The notes: generated by a model not told the origin, from the letters alone. Positions 35,003 to 43,838 are shown, counted from the first letter of the stretch. The stretch is DNA of 64,000 nt from CAWEPK01 sp963835595 (GCA_963835595.1 CAWIGL010000002.1:496001-560000), one strand, 5' to 3'. Numbers and translations are program-made.

Positions 35003-35902
35003 TTAGTGGGTTTCGATTAAACGCTTAATGGCCGGCGCCAGCTCGTCCGGCCGGTCGACCACATGGACTCCTGCCTCCCTGAGGGACTCCACCTTGCTCT
35101 TCGCCGAGCCTTTGCCCCTCTCTATTATACTGCTGGCATGGGAAAAGCGCATCCCTTCGGGCGCCCATGCGCCGGCGACGAAGATCACGAGGGGCTTCGT
35201 GAACTGGCCTTTCCGCACACAGTCGGCCGCCTCCTCTTCGTGGGGGCCGCCTATCTCGCCGAAGACCGCCACGCCCTTCGTCTCTGCGTCCTTCTCGAAA
35301 AGCGGCAGTATCTCGCCCATCGATATGCCGGTGACCGGCTCCGTGCCGACGTGGACTACCGTGCTCATGCCGAGGCCCGCACAGTTGAGCGCCCACGGCA
35401 CCGTCGCCGACTGGCCGCCGCTTCTCGATAAGACGCCCACCGGCCCCGGTATAAAGACCTTCCGGGCGAACTCCGGGGTCCCGCCGAGCCAGCCTGCCGC
35501 CGCTATGCCGGGGCTTATGATGCCTATCGAGCCGGGGCCCAGCAGACGCGCGCCTTTCAGCTTGGCATAGGCCACCATCTCCATGATGTCGTACAGGGGG
35601 ACGCGCTCGACGGGGCTGACGATGAACTTGATCCCCGAATCGATCGCCTCGTAGACTGCGTCCTTGAGGCCCGGGCCGGGTACGAACGTGACGCTCGCGT
35701 CGATGGGACCCTTCGCCCTTACCGCCTCCGCCACGGTGTTGTAGACCGGGATGCCGGAGACTTCCTCGCCCCCCCTGCCGGGGGTTACCCCTGCCAGCAC
35801 CTTCGTGCCGTACCCCTTCATAAAAGCGGCGCGGGCAGACCCCTCTCGACCGGTAATCCCTTGCACCACGACCGTCGTATCTTTCGTCAAAAGAATTGCC
35901 AT
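35003..35902 (-). CDS. sucD: Succinate/malate-CoA ligase-like alpha subunit
   Basis: 299 residues starting at ATG 35902; the open frame reaches back to 36007 but overlaps the upstream gene. CoA-binding Rossmann part TTVVVQGITGREGSARAAF, then LLGPGSIGIISP and LSRSGGQSATVPWAL, and the phospho-histidine in RFSHASSII are SucD features. The partner beta subunit lies upstream with a small Fe-S protein gene between. Neighbouring HpcH-type lyase argues for malate or citramalate thiokinase rather than a TCA-cycle enzyme, because no other TCA genes are present. ADP-forming acetate-CoA ligase is a further possibility. Confidence 0.87.
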   Translation of the reverse strand: MAILLTKDTTVVVQGITGREGSARAAFMKGYGTKVLAGVTPGRGGEEVSGIPVYNTVAEAVRAKGPIDASVTFVPGPGLKDAVYEAIDSGIKFIVSPVERVPLYDIMEMVAYAKLKGARLLGPGSIGIISPGIAAAGWLGGTPEFARKVFIPGPVGVLSRSGGQSATVPWALNCAGLGMSTVVHVGTEPVTGISMGEILPLFEKDAETKGVAVFGEIGGPHEEEAADCVRKGQFTKPLVIFVAGAWAPEGMRFSHASSIIERGKGSAKSKVESLREAGVHVVDRPDELAPAIKRLIETH

Positions 35903-35919
35903 ATGCTCACCGCCTTTTC

Positions 35920-36204
35920 TTATACTATTCCGCGTTTCTTCTTGTACTCGTCGAGGCCGGGGATGGGCGCTTCTATTGTAATGGCGCTGTTGCCCCGGAA
36001 CCAACACTCATACTCGCACGCAAGGCATTCGGTGCCGCGAAGCTTCGCGAATTCGGCGTCGCCTCCGAGGGCGGGCTTGCCGTCCTTCAGCACCAGGATG
36101 CCCCTGGCGAATTTCTTGCACGCATCGACGCAGACGTGCGTCTTGCACCCAAGGCACTTTTCGTCATCGATTATGACCTTTATGGTCCTCTCGTCGAACT
36201 CCAT
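35920..36204 (-). CDS. Small ferredoxin-like Fe-S protein
   Basis: 94 residues. Cysteines occur as CLGCKTHVCVDAC (about residues 17-29) and later CLACEYECW (about 60-68): six in all, resembling one or two Fe-S cluster sites, though not a textbook two-cluster ferredoxin. The C-terminal tail is proline-containing and charged. It lies exactly between the beta and alpha genes of a CoA ligase: its ATG follows the beta stop with no gap and alpha begins 17 bases on. It may be the electron partner of the operon oxidoreductases or a bound subunit of the ligase. Confidence 0.75.
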   Translation of the reverse strand: MEFDERTIKVIIDDEKCLGCKTHVCVDACKKFARGILVLKDGKPALGGDAEFAKLRGTECLACEYECWFRGNSAITIEAPIPGLDEYKKKRGIV

Positions 36205-37467
36205 CTATGCCTCCTTTATGCCCCTCTTCGCCCTGTAGTCCATAACCATAGCCTTGAGCCTCGAAGCGAGGAACATCGTCTCGTAAACCTTGTCCCCGCC
36301 GTAGATCTCGATGGGCGATTTTGCGCTGAGGTCCTTCGTCCCCTCGTGGAGGATCTTCAGCGACTCCTCCTCTTTGTTGCCGCAGAGCAGCAGAAGGCAC
36401 GGGAAGTCCGGCCTCTTGGGCAGCTCTTCCCGGAGGGCCTTCACCACCCCGTGGGCATGGTGCCACTGCTCCTGGTTCGCGTACATGAACCCGCCGAGGA
36501 AATACGCCTCGATGCCCGGCTGGGCGAAGATGACCTTCGCCGCCCGGTAGACCTTCGAGGCGGGGGGGTTGCCGCTCGTATCCGCGTAGTTGGCGATCTT
36601 GAGGCCCTGCCGGGTGATGGCGTCTACGCCGAGGATGGCGCCGCCGCCGCCCAGGCCGTGGTAGCCAACATAGCCCGGCCCCAGGACCTCGCCCACCATC
36701 TGGGCGATATAGGCGGTGCCGCGCAGGTCCCCTTCCTCGATGCCCCAGGCGATCTTGTCGAGCTCTGTCGGCAGCGTAGGGGCCTCGCGGGCGACTTCGA
36801 TGCCGAACTGGGGATGGCGGAAGACGGACGAATCGTCGATGGCCATGCGGCAATCCGCGGCCATGACCTTGCCTTCCTTCGTGAGCACCAGGGGGTTGAT
36901 CTCTGCGATCCTGCAATGGTAGTTGACGAAGGTCTGGTAGAGGCCCATGATAGCCTGTCCGATGGCGGGCAGGAACTTAGTCGGCACGTTGAGCTGCACC
37001 GCCAGGTTGTAAGCATCGTAAAGGCGGAAGCCGCGAAGCACGTCAACCTTGACCGTGGAGATCTTATCCGAAGGCACGGACTCGATGTCCATGCCGCCCT
37101 CGGTGCTGAACATGACGACCGGGCACCGGGCTTCCTTCGACGGGTCTATGATGATGCCTACGTAATACTCGGTCTCGATGGCAAGCTTCTCTTCGACCAG
37201 GACCTTCTCCACCTTCCACGACTTCAGCTCCATTCCCAGAAGGCTTTTCGCCGCTGCCTCCGCGCCTTTAGGGTCGTCGGCGAACTTGATCCCGCCGGCC
37301 TTGCCCCTGCCGCCGGCCCATACCTGGGCTTTCACGGCCACGGGCTTGCCGATGGTCCCGGCGATGCGGGCGGCCTCTTCTGCCGATGTCGCCACCTCCC
37401 CCTTGGGGGTAGGTACTTTGGCCTCCCTTAGAATCTGTTTTCCCTGAAATTCATACAATCGAGCCAT
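36205..37467 (-). CDS. sucC: Succinate/malate-CoA ligase-like beta subunit (ATP-grasp)
   Basis: 420 residues from ATG 37467, preceded by AGGAGGTG; the in-frame GTG six bases upstream falls in that site. ATP-grasp features: LYEFQGKQILREAKVPTPKG at the start, KAQVWAGGRGKAGGIKF, NPLVLTKEGKVMAADCRM (metal ligands) and GGGAILGVDAITRQG. The beta subunit binds ATP/ADP and acid substrate. It heads the leftward operon (ligase, Fe-S protein, lyase, PFOR, GlcD-type oxidase). Its promoter and a palindrome lie in the 220-base gap shared with the divergent GntR regulator gene. Confidence 0.88.
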   Translation of the reverse strand: MARLYEFQGKQILREAKVPTPKGEVATSAEEAARIAGTIGKPVAVKAQVWAGGRGKAGGIKFADDPKGAEAAAKSLLGMELKSWKVEKVLVEEKLAIETEYYVGIIIDPSKEARCPVVMFSTEGGMDIESVPSDKISTVKVDVLRGFRLYDAYNLAVQLNVPTKFLPAIGQAIMGLYQTFVNYHCRIAEINPLVLTKEGKVMAADCRMAIDDSSVFRHPQFGIEVAREAPTLPTELDKIAWGIEEGDLRGTAYIAQMVGEVLGPGYVGYHGLGGGGAILGVDAITRQGLKIANYADTSGNPPASKVYRAAKVIFAQPGIEAYFLGGFMYANQEQWHHAHGVVKALREELPKRPDFPCLLLLCGNKEEESLKILHEGTKDLSAKSPIEIYGGDKVYETMFLASRLKAMVMDYRAKRGIKEA

Positions 37468-37570
37468 TATCACCTCCTGAATGGTGCAACAAGTCTCTCA
37501 AAAAGAAGGGAAGACCGACGCGGCCCTCAAACGCTCGACAATCGGTCCGATCCCGAAGAACATCATACTT

Positions 37571-37614
37571 ATGTGGTTGTATAAGTATACCAACATGTGC
37601 CAGGAGGCTGTCAA
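37571..37614 (-). promoter_or_regulatory. Promoter and putative GntR operator of the CoA-ligase operon
   Basis: On the minus strand TTGACA (37609-37614) and TATACT (37584-37589) are 19 bases apart. An imperfect palindrome at 37572-37599, centred on TATA-AG-TATA and flanked by GGTTG and CCAAC, covers the -10 box. That is where a GntR/FadR repressor encoded next door would act. Confidence 0.5.
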
Positions 37615-37646
37615 GTACTATCTTTAGGGCATTTAGTGATTTGATA

Positions 37647-37677
37647 TTGACATAAAGTTGTAAGGTTGTTATATAAT
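37647..37677 (+). promoter_or_regulatory. Promoter of the first GntR gene (probably leaderless mRNA)
   Basis: TTGACA at 37647-37652; -10 TATATA at 37670-37675 (17-base spacer) or TATAAT at 37672-37677. Transcription would begin around 37682-37685, only a few bases before ATG 37688, and there is no ribosome-binding site. Confidence 0.65.
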
Positions 37678-37687
37678 TTATCCCAAT

Positions 37688-38431
37688 ATGTTCAAACAAA
37701 TCAAAATACGCCACGTGGCGGAGGAGGTCTTCGACCAGATCAAGTCCGCCATCGAGACGGGTAAGTTGAAGCCCGGCGAAAAACTGCCCGCCGAGAGGGA
37801 GTTGATGAACCAGCTCGGGGTGAGCCGCGTCCCTATCCGGGAGGCCCTCAAGCTGCTGGCAAACATGGGTCTGATCGAAACGAGGCAGGGTGGAGGCAGC
37901 TACGTCCGCGGGTTTCTCTCCGACCGTCTGCTCGACCCTTTGGGCGCCATCATCGCCGACAGCGCGGATAAGCTTTTCGAGCTGGTCGAGGTGCGCAAGG
38001 AGATCGAGACATGGTCGGCCTGTTATGCCGCGAAAGAGGCGACCCCCGAGGAAATCGAGGCCATAGGGCGCGTGCTGGGCGAGATGAAGGCACACCTCGA
38101 TGCAGGCACGAGGGTGCCCGTAAACCTCGATATCGAGTTCCACCTCGCCATTGCCCAGGCCAGCGCGAACACGATACGGGCGCACCTGTTCCACACCATC
38201 CTCGCCATCTTTTCCGATTACTTCAGGCTTACCATAGAGACCATCTGCCCCCACGAAGAGGACCAGCGCCGCCTTTACGACCAGCACGTGAAGATATTCG
38301 ATGCCATCAGGCGGCGCGACGCCGAGCAGGCCCGCGACGCGATCACCGACCACCTCACGTTCGTCGCGGAAGAATTGAAGAAGCAGATGCCGGGGTCAGG
38401 CCACGAAGCGATTGCCGGGGAAGGCCGGTAA
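37688..38431 (+). CDS. GntR/FadR-family transcriptional regulator
   Basis: 247 residues. N-terminal winged helix: VFDQIKSAIETGKLKPGEKL, PAERELMNQLGVSRVPIREAL (recognition region) and MGLIETRQGGGSYVRG. The C-terminal FCD effector domain has EVRKEIETWSACYAA, DIEFHLAIAQAS and DQHVKIFDAIRRRD, whose histidines and aspartate usually bind a metal and a carboxylic-acid effector. It is divergent from the CoA-ligase operon and should control it. The effector is probably a hydroxy- or oxo-acid; this is inference. Confidence 0.9.
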   Translation: MFKQIKIRHVAEEVFDQIKSAIETGKLKPGEKLPAERELMNQLGVSRVPIREALKLLANMGLIETRQGGGSYVRGFLSDRLLDPLGAIIADSADKLFELVEVRKEIETWSACYAAKEATPEEIEAIGRVLGEMKAHLDAGTRVPVNLDIEFHLAIAQASANTIRAHLFHTILAIFSDYFRLTIETICPHEEDQRRLYDQHVKIFDAIRRRDAEQARDAITDHLTFVAEELKKQMPGSGHEAIAGEGR

Positions 38432-38531
38432 GCCCCCAAAGCAGCCGGGCCCGGCCCAAGGCAAGGGCCGCAGGCGCGTGGAGAGGCCGTTAAGGGTCTT
38501 CTCTCAAGGGATAACGGCAGGAAAAAAATCC

Positions 38532-38560
38532 TTGACAGAAAGATACGCTTATCCTAATCT
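38532..38560 (+). promoter_or_regulatory. Promoter of the second GntR gene and transporter operon
   Basis: TTGACA at 38532-38537, a 17-base spacer and TAATCT at 38555-38560. The start point would be near 38567, two or three bases before ATG 38570, with no Shine-Dalgarno sequence: a second probable leaderless message. Confidence 0.6.
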
Positions 38561-38569
38561 CCATATCAT

Positions 38570-39268
38570 ATGAAGATTATAAGATCGAGCGACGTGGTCG
38601 TAAAAAAATTGCTCGACCTCATGATGAGGGGCGAGATATCGCCCGGCGACAAGCTGCCGTCCACGGAGAACCTCGCGAAGACGATGGGGACGAGCGTCAT
38701 ATCCGCGCGGGAGGCAGTGAAGAACCTCGAGGTCATCGGGATCGTCGAGATCAGCCACGGCAGGGGCATCTTCCTGACAAGGGGGGCGCCGGTCATCGAG
38801 GAGCTTCTGGAGGCCAGGAAGGTGATCGAGTCGCACAGCGCGGTCGCGGCTGCGCAGAACAGGGACGGCGCGGCGCTGGCGCAGATAAAGCAGCTTCTTG
38901 GCGAGATGGACAGGCTGAGGGCCGAAGGCGACATCGACGCTTACAGCGAGATGGACTACGAGTTCCATCTGGCCATAGGCAAGGCGGCGCAAAACCGCAT
39001 ATTGTTCAAGATGCTGGAGAACATCAGGGACCTGCTGCGGTACCAGCAATCGACCATCAACAGGATACCCGACATCATGCGCACCTCCTCGGTCCGCCAC
39101 CGCGAGATATTCGAGGCCATCATAAAAGGCGACGGCGACAGGGCAGGCTCGATGATGAGGACGCACATCACCGAAGTAATCGACTCCTGGAAACGATACA
39201 TAGGCCCGCAAGGCGGGTTTAAGACTGATAGCAAGCATTCCAAAGATCAAGGAGGGCGATATGCGTAA
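38570..39268 (+). CDS. GntR/FadR-family transcriptional regulator
   Basis: 232 residues. Winged helix LLDLMMRGEISPGDKLPS, TENLAKTMGTSVISAREAVKN and IVEISHGRGIFL, and FCD domain ARKVIESHSAVAAA, DYEFHLAIGKAAQN, RHREIFEAIIKGD. It is a paralogue of the regulator just upstream but clearly diverged. Its stop overlaps the start of the binding-protein gene by 8 bases, so it is cotranscribed with the Liv-type transporter and LarA-type racemase and probably regulates them in response to the transported acid. Confidence 0.9.
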   Translation: MKIIRSSDVVVKKLLDLMMRGEISPGDKLPSTENLAKTMGTSVISAREAVKNLEVIGIVEISHGRGIFLTRGAPVIEELLEARKVIESHSAVAAAQNRDGAALAQIKQLLGEMDRLRAEGDIDAYSEMDYEFHLAIGKAAQNRILFKMLENIRDLLRYQQSTINRIPDIMRTSSVRHREIFEAIIKGDGDRAGSMMRTHITEVIDSWKRYIGPQGGFKTDSKHSKDQGGRYA

Positions 39269-40529
39269 CGGGCGGCTTTTGACGGTCTGTGCAGCTTTTC
39301 TGGTTGTGCTCCTTGCTTTAGGCGGCGCGGCCTTCGCGCAGCAGAAAGTCATCAAGATAGGCGCGGTCTATCCGCTTACGGGCAACATCGCGTCTACGGG
39401 GATCGATTGCAGGCGGGGGGTAGAGCTCGCCGTCGATATCATAAACGGCAAGTATAACCTCAACTTGCCGCTGGCCAAGGAGGAAGGTCTGCCCAACCTC
39501 GGAGGGGCGAAGCTGGAGGTCGTCTTCGCCGACACGAAGGGGGACCCGAAAAACGGCATGTCGGAGGCGGAAAGGCTCGTGACCCAGGAAAAGGTCGTCG
39601 CCATGATAGGGGCCTACCAGAGCTCCGTGACGAAGACCGCGAGCCAGGCCACGGAAAGGCTGCATGTCCCTTACGTATGCTCCGATTCCTCTTCCCCCAC
39701 CCTGACGGAAAGGAATTTCAAGTATTTCTTCAGGGTCAGCCCGCACGACGGCGGCTTCGCCAAGGACCAGTTCCAGTTCCTCAAGGACCTCGAAAAAAAG
39801 AAGGGCCAGAAGGTGACGAGCGTCGCCCTGCTCTATGAGAACACGGAGTTCGGCGCTAACGTGGGTAAGGCGGCCAAGGAATACGCGAAGGAGTTCGGCT
39901 ACAAGGTTGCGGCCGATATCTCTTACGCGGCGAACGCGACGGACGTTACGAGCGAGGTCGGCGCGCTCATCAAGGCCAGGCCCGACGTGCTGATGCACGC
40001 CTCTTACATCACCGACGCCATCCTCTTCACGAAGACCTTCAAGGAGATGAACTTCACCCCCAAGGGGATCATGACCTTCGCCGGGTATATCGAGCCGGCC
40101 TACCTGCCCGCAGTAAAAGCGGACGGCAATTACATCATCATAAGATCGACCTTCGCCCTCGACCTCGCCAAGGGCAAACCCCTCGTCGGCCAGGTCAACG
40201 AGCTGTTCAAGAAGAAATACGGCATCGAGATGAGCGAGAACGCGGCCCGCAGCTTCGCGGCGCCTTTCGTGCTGGCGGACGCGATCAACAGGGCCAAATC
40301 GACGAAGAGCGAGGATATCGTCAAGGCGCTCCTGGCCACGAACATCCCCGGCGACCAGATGATCTACCCGTGGAAAGGCATCAAGTTCGACCCGAAGACG
40401 CACCAGAACATATACGCAAGGGGCACGCTCGTGCAGATACAGAACCAGGAATACTCGACCGTCTGGCCCTTCGACGCGGCCGCAAAGGACGTCATATGGC
40501 CGTTCCCCCCGTGGCAGGGGAGGAAGTAA
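39261..40529 (+). CDS. Liv-type ABC transporter substrate-binding protein
   Basis: 422 residues with a signal peptide (cut near AAFAQQKVIKIG). Motifs of type 1 periplasmic binding proteins of the branched-chain amino acid group: IKIGAVYPLTGNIASTGIDC, MIGAYQSSVTKTASQATERL, VSPHDGGFAKDQF and LYENTEFGANVGKAA. Start has AAGGAGGG. The family also takes hydroxy acids, aromatic acids and amides; the clustering with a LarA-type racemase favours a 2-hydroxy acid over an amino acid. Confidence 0.88.
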   Translation: MRNGRLLTVCAAFLVVLLALGGAAFAQQKVIKIGAVYPLTGNIASTGIDCRRGVELAVDIINGKYNLNLPLAKEEGLPNLGGAKLEVVFADTKGDPKNGMSEAERLVTQEKVVAMIGAYQSSVTKTASQATERLHVPYVCSDSSSPTLTERNFKYFFRVSPHDGGFAKDQFQFLKDLEKKKGQKVTSVALLYENTEFGANVGKAAKEYAKEFGYKVAADISYAANATDVTSEVGALIKARPDVLMHASYITDAILFTKTFKEMNFTPKGIMTFAGYIEPAYLPAVKADGNYIIIRSTFALDLAKGKPLVGQVNELFKKKYGIEMSENAARSFAAPFVLADAINRAKSTKSEDIVKALLATNIPGDQMIYPWKGIKFDPKTHQNIYARGTLVQIQNQEYSTVWPFDAAAKDVIWPFPPWQGRK

Positions 40530-41390
40530 GTGCCTGAGCAGCTCTTACAGCAGATCGTCAACGGTCTTCTGATCGGGTTCATGTATTCCCTGATCGCCAT
40601 CGGGCTGACCCTCATATGGGGCGTCATGAACATCGTCAATTTCGCCCACGGCGATTTCCTGATGGTGGGCATGTTCGCCTCTTTCTGGCTGTACACGCTT
40701 TACGGCATAGACCCCCTCTTTTCCATCCCCTTCTGCGCGGTCCTTCTTTTCGTCATGGGGGTCCTTCTTTACCGCTTCGTCGTGAGCAAGGTGATGGGGG
40801 GGCCGATACTGGCGCAGCTCGTCGTCACCTTCGGGATCAGCATCTTTCTCGCGAACCTCGCCGTCTACCTCTGGACGCCGGACTTCCGGTTCATCGACAA
40901 GACCCTGCTTTCCGGCACCTGGAACCTCGGCACCGTCCAGTTGAGCATCCCCAAGACGGTCGCCTCCGTGGGCAGCATCATCACCTCCGCCGCCGTCTTC
41001 CTTTTTCTGAGGAAGACGCGGACGGGCAAGGCGATCCTGGCGACGGAGATGGACAGGGAGGCGGCCCTCCTTATGGGGATCAACACAGAGCGCATAAATT
41101 CTCTTTCCTTCGGCCTCGGGGCGGCCCTCGTCGGCATCGCGGGGGCCTTCCTCTCCACTTACTATTATATATATCCCCAGGTGGGAGGCCTTTTCGGCAC
41201 CATTGCCTTTTCGATCGTCGCCCTGGGCGGCTTCGGCAGCATCTCCGGCGCCTTCATCGCCGGCATCCTCGTCGGTCTCGTTCAAACCCTGGGGGGCTTC
41301 TTTTTCGACCCCGCTTACAAGTACGCCATCGTCTTCATGATCTACCTTATTACCGTGTGGATCAGGCCGCAGGGGCTTCTGGGTTGGTAA
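40530..41390 (+). CDS. Liv-type ABC transporter permease (LivH-like)
   Basis: 286 residues from GTG 40530, immediately behind the binding-protein stop. N-terminal LQQIVNGLLIGFMYSLIAIG, then LIWGVMNIVNFAHGDFLMVG are diagnostic of LivH. About eight hydrophobic segments. Later GINTERINSLSFGLGAALVGIAG is the conserved coupling loop region. Forms the channel with the LivM-like protein. Confidence 0.9.
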   Translation: MPEQLLQQIVNGLLIGFMYSLIAIGLTLIWGVMNIVNFAHGDFLMVGMFASFWLYTLYGIDPLFSIPFCAVLLFVMGVLLYRFVVSKVMGGPILAQLVVTFGISIFLANLAVYLWTPDFRFIDKTLLSGTWNLGTVQLSIPKTVASVGSIITSAAVFLFLRKTRTGKAILATEMDREAALLMGINTERINSLSFGLGAALVGIAGAFLSTYYYIYPQVGGLFGTIAFSIVALGGFGSISGAFIAGILVGLVQTLGGFFFDPAYKYAIVFMIYLITVWIRPQGLLGW

Positions 41391-41394
41391 CGGC

Positions 41395-42360
41395 ATGAGG
41401 GGCTTTACACCAAGGCAGATCATGAGCGGCGCGGTCGTGCTGGCCGTCCTCATCGTCCTGCCCCTTATCATTACGAGCACCTTTTTCCAGCACGTGATGA
41501 TCCTCGTCTTCATGTTCGGCGTAATGGGCGTGGCGTGGAACATCATGGGCGGCTACGCGGGCATGTTCTCCTTCGGCCAGGTCGCCTTCTTCGGCATCGG
41601 GGCGTACACGTCCTCTTTCCTGCTCATCGCGCACGGCGTCAACCCCTGGATAGGGCTCATCGCCGGCGGCCTCGTCTCGGCCGGCGTCGGGGCTGCCCTT
41701 GGGTACCCCTGCTCGAATCTCAGGGGCCATTACTTCGCCATAGCCAGCATCGCCTTCGGCGAGATCGTCCGCACGCATTTCAACAACTGGAAGCTCGTAG
41801 GGGCGGCCGAAGGGCTTTCGCTGCCCATGCTCCAGGGCGGCATGAAGGACTTCATGTTCCATACGTCCAAGCTGCCGTATTATTACATCATACTGGCCTT
41901 CCTGCTCATCGCCCTCCTCGTCTGCCGCCTGCTGAGCGGCTCGAAGATGGGGTACTACTTCCGCGCGATCAGGGAGAGCCACGAGGTGGCGCAGGTCCTC
42001 GGCATAAACGTGGCCAGGTACAGGCTGATCGCCATCATGGTGAGCGCCTTTTTGACCGCCATGGCCGGCACCTTCTACGCCCAGTACATCCTTTACATCG
42101 ACCCGGACAGCGTGATGATCCTGCCTGTCTCCGTGCAGGTCGTCCTGATATCGATGCTCGGCGGGGCGGGCATGGTGATGGGGCCGGCCATAGGCGCGCT
42201 CATACTCATACCGATCTCGGAGGTCACCCGCGTCTGGCTCGGGTACAAGGGAACGGGCATCGACATGCTCGTCTACGGGTTCCTCATAACCATGATATCG
42301 GTCTACCAGCCGAAGGGCGTGTGGGGACTCTTCGTCAATACGGGGAAGAGGGCGAAATGA
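41395..42360 (+). CDS. Liv-type ABC transporter permease (LivM-like)
   Basis: 321 residues, eight to ten hydrophobic segments. LNIMGGYAG-type motif (WNIMGGYAGMFSFGQVAFFG) and RAIRESHEVAQVLGINVARY are hallmarks of LivM. It starts 4 bases after livH and overlaps livG with ATGA. Pairs with the LivH-like protein. Confidence 0.9.
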   Translation: MRGFTPRQIMSGAVVLAVLIVLPLIITSTFFQHVMILVFMFGVMGVAWNIMGGYAGMFSFGQVAFFGIGAYTSSFLLIAHGVNPWIGLIAGGLVSAGVGAALGYPCSNLRGHYFAIASIAFGEIVRTHFNNWKLVGAAEGLSLPMLQGGMKDFMFHTSKLPYYYIILAFLLIALLVCRLLSGSKMGYYFRAIRESHEVAQVLGINVARYRLIAIMVSAFLTAMAGTFYAQYILYIDPDSVMILPVSVQVVLISMLGGAGMVMGPAIGALILIPISEVTRVWLGYKGTGIDMLVYGFLITMISVYQPKGVWGLFVNTGKRAK

Positions 42361-43097
42361 GCAAAGCGGCCTGCCTGGAAATCCGGGGCGTCACAAAACT
42401 CTTCGGCGGCTTGAGGGCCAACGACGACGTCTCCTTCGGCGTCGAGGAGGGGGAGATCGTCAGCGTTATCGGGCCGAACGGCGCCGGGAAATCGACCCTC
42501 TTCAACTGCATAACGGGCTTCTACAAGCCTAACGCCGGCAGCATCCGCTTCTTCGGCAGGGACATCACGCGGATGCGCGCCGACGCGGTCTGCCGCATAG
42601 GGATCGCCCGGACGTTCCAGGTAGTCCAGGTGATCGGGGAGATGACCGTCCTCGAAAACGTCCTGACCGGCGCGCTCATCAACTATGTCAGGGTAGGCAG
42701 CGCCAGGCGCAAGGCCGAAGAGGTGCTCTCCTTCACGGGCCTCCTCGGAAAGAAGGACCGCCTGGGCTCGGAGCTTACAATAGCCGACAAGAAAAAACTG
42801 GAGGTGTCGATGGCCCTGGCAACGCATCCGAGGCTGCTCATGCTCGACGAAGCGATGGCCGGGCTGACGGTCGTTGAGCTCCGGGGGATGATCGACCTGA
42901 TAAAATCGATCAGGGACAGCGGGGTGACCCTCGTCGTCGTCGAGCACGTTATGGAGGCGGTCATGGAGATCTCGGACAGGGTCGTCGTGCTCAACTCGGG
43001 CAGGAAGATCATGGAGGGGTCGCCCAGGGAGGTCGTCTCCAACCAGGAAGTCATACAGGCATATTTGGGGGACAGGTACTGTGCTGTCGGTCGATAA
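42357..43097 (+). CDS. Liv-type ABC transporter ATPase (LivG-like)
   Basis: 246 residues from ATG 42357 inside the livM stop. Walker A GPNGAGKST (about 39), Walker B LLMLDEAMAG, switch His in VVVVEHVMEAV. The signature LSGGQ is degenerate here: the region reads ELTIADKKKLEVSMALATHP, with no LSGG visible, which is unusual for LivG. The frame extends upstream within livM only as a shadow. Overlaps livF by 17 bases. Confidence 0.87.
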   Translation: MSKAACLEIRGVTKLFGGLRANDDVSFGVEEGEIVSVIGPNGAGKSTLFNCITGFYKPNAGSIRFFGRDITRMRADAVCRIGIARTFQVVQVIGEMTVLENVLTGALINYVRVGSARRKAEEVLSFTGLLGKKDRLGSELTIADKKKLEVSMALATHPRLLMLDEAMAGLTVVELRGMIDLIKSIRDSGVTLVVVEHVMEAVMEISDRVVVLNSGRKIMEGSPREVVSNQEVIQAYLGDRYCAVGR

Positions 43098-43785
43098 TAT
43101 CTCCGTAGCTTACAGGGGCCTTATGGCCCTGCAAAACGTCTCCTTCCGCGTCGAAAAGGGGGAGATCGTCAGTCTCGTAGGCTCCAACGGGGCGGGGAAA
43201 TCGACGATCCTGAAGACGATTGCCGGCCTCCTCCACCCGCAGGAAGGGCGCATCACCTTCGACGGCAAACCCATCGACCGGACGCCCGCTTACGACATCG
43301 TCAAGAAAGGCATATCGATGATACCGGAAGGCAGGCGGCTATTCGGGAGGCTCTCCGTCCTCGACAACCTGCTGCTCGGCGCTTACGCCCTGGGTGGAAA
43401 GGCCCACATAGAGGAAAGGCTGGAGAACGTTTTCTCCCTCTTCCCCATCCTGGCGGACAGGAAGGGCCAGAGGGCCGATACCTTCAGCGGCGGGGAGCAG
43501 CAGCAGCTCGCCATCGCGCGGGGCCTCATGTCGGGGCCGTCGCTCTTGATGCTCGACGAGCCTTCCCTGGGGCTTATGCCGAAGCTGGTTTCCGAGATAT
43601 TCAAGGTCGTCCGAGAGATCGCGAATAAGGGCGTGACCGTCCTGCTCGTGGAGCAGAACGTATTCGAGGCCCTTGAGACGTCCGACCGGGCATACGTGCT
43701 CCAGACGGGACGCATCGTCCTGGAAGGCAAAGGGGCGGACCTCATCCAATCGGACCTGGTGCGCCAGGCCTACCTAGGCATGTAG
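43081..43785 (+). CDS. Liv-type ABC transporter ATPase (LivF-like)
   Basis: 234 residues from GTG 43081. Walker A GSNGAGKST, signature FSGGEQQQLAIARGL, Walker B LLMLDEPSLGL, switch VLLVEQNVFEAL and the LivF-type MIPEGRRLFGRLSVLDNL. All catalytic motifs are intact, in contrast to the LivG-like partner, so this subunit may carry most of the ATPase function. Last transporter gene; the racemase follows 53 bases later. Confidence 0.92.
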   Translation: MLSVDNISVAYRGLMALQNVSFRVEKGEIVSLVGSNGAGKSTILKTIAGLLHPQEGRITFDGKPIDRTPAYDIVKKGISMIPEGRRLFGRLSVLDNLLLGAYALGGKAHIEERLENVFSLFPILADRKGQRADTFSGGEQQQLAIARGLMSGPSLLMLDEPSLGLMPKLVSEIFKVVREIANKGVTVLLVEQNVFEALETSDRAYVLQTGRIVLEGKGADLIQSDLVRQAYLGM

Positions 43786-43838
43786 CGCACCGGGCGGGTG
43801 GGCGCCGGGTGGGTTGAGCGCCCCATCAGGAGGTATTT

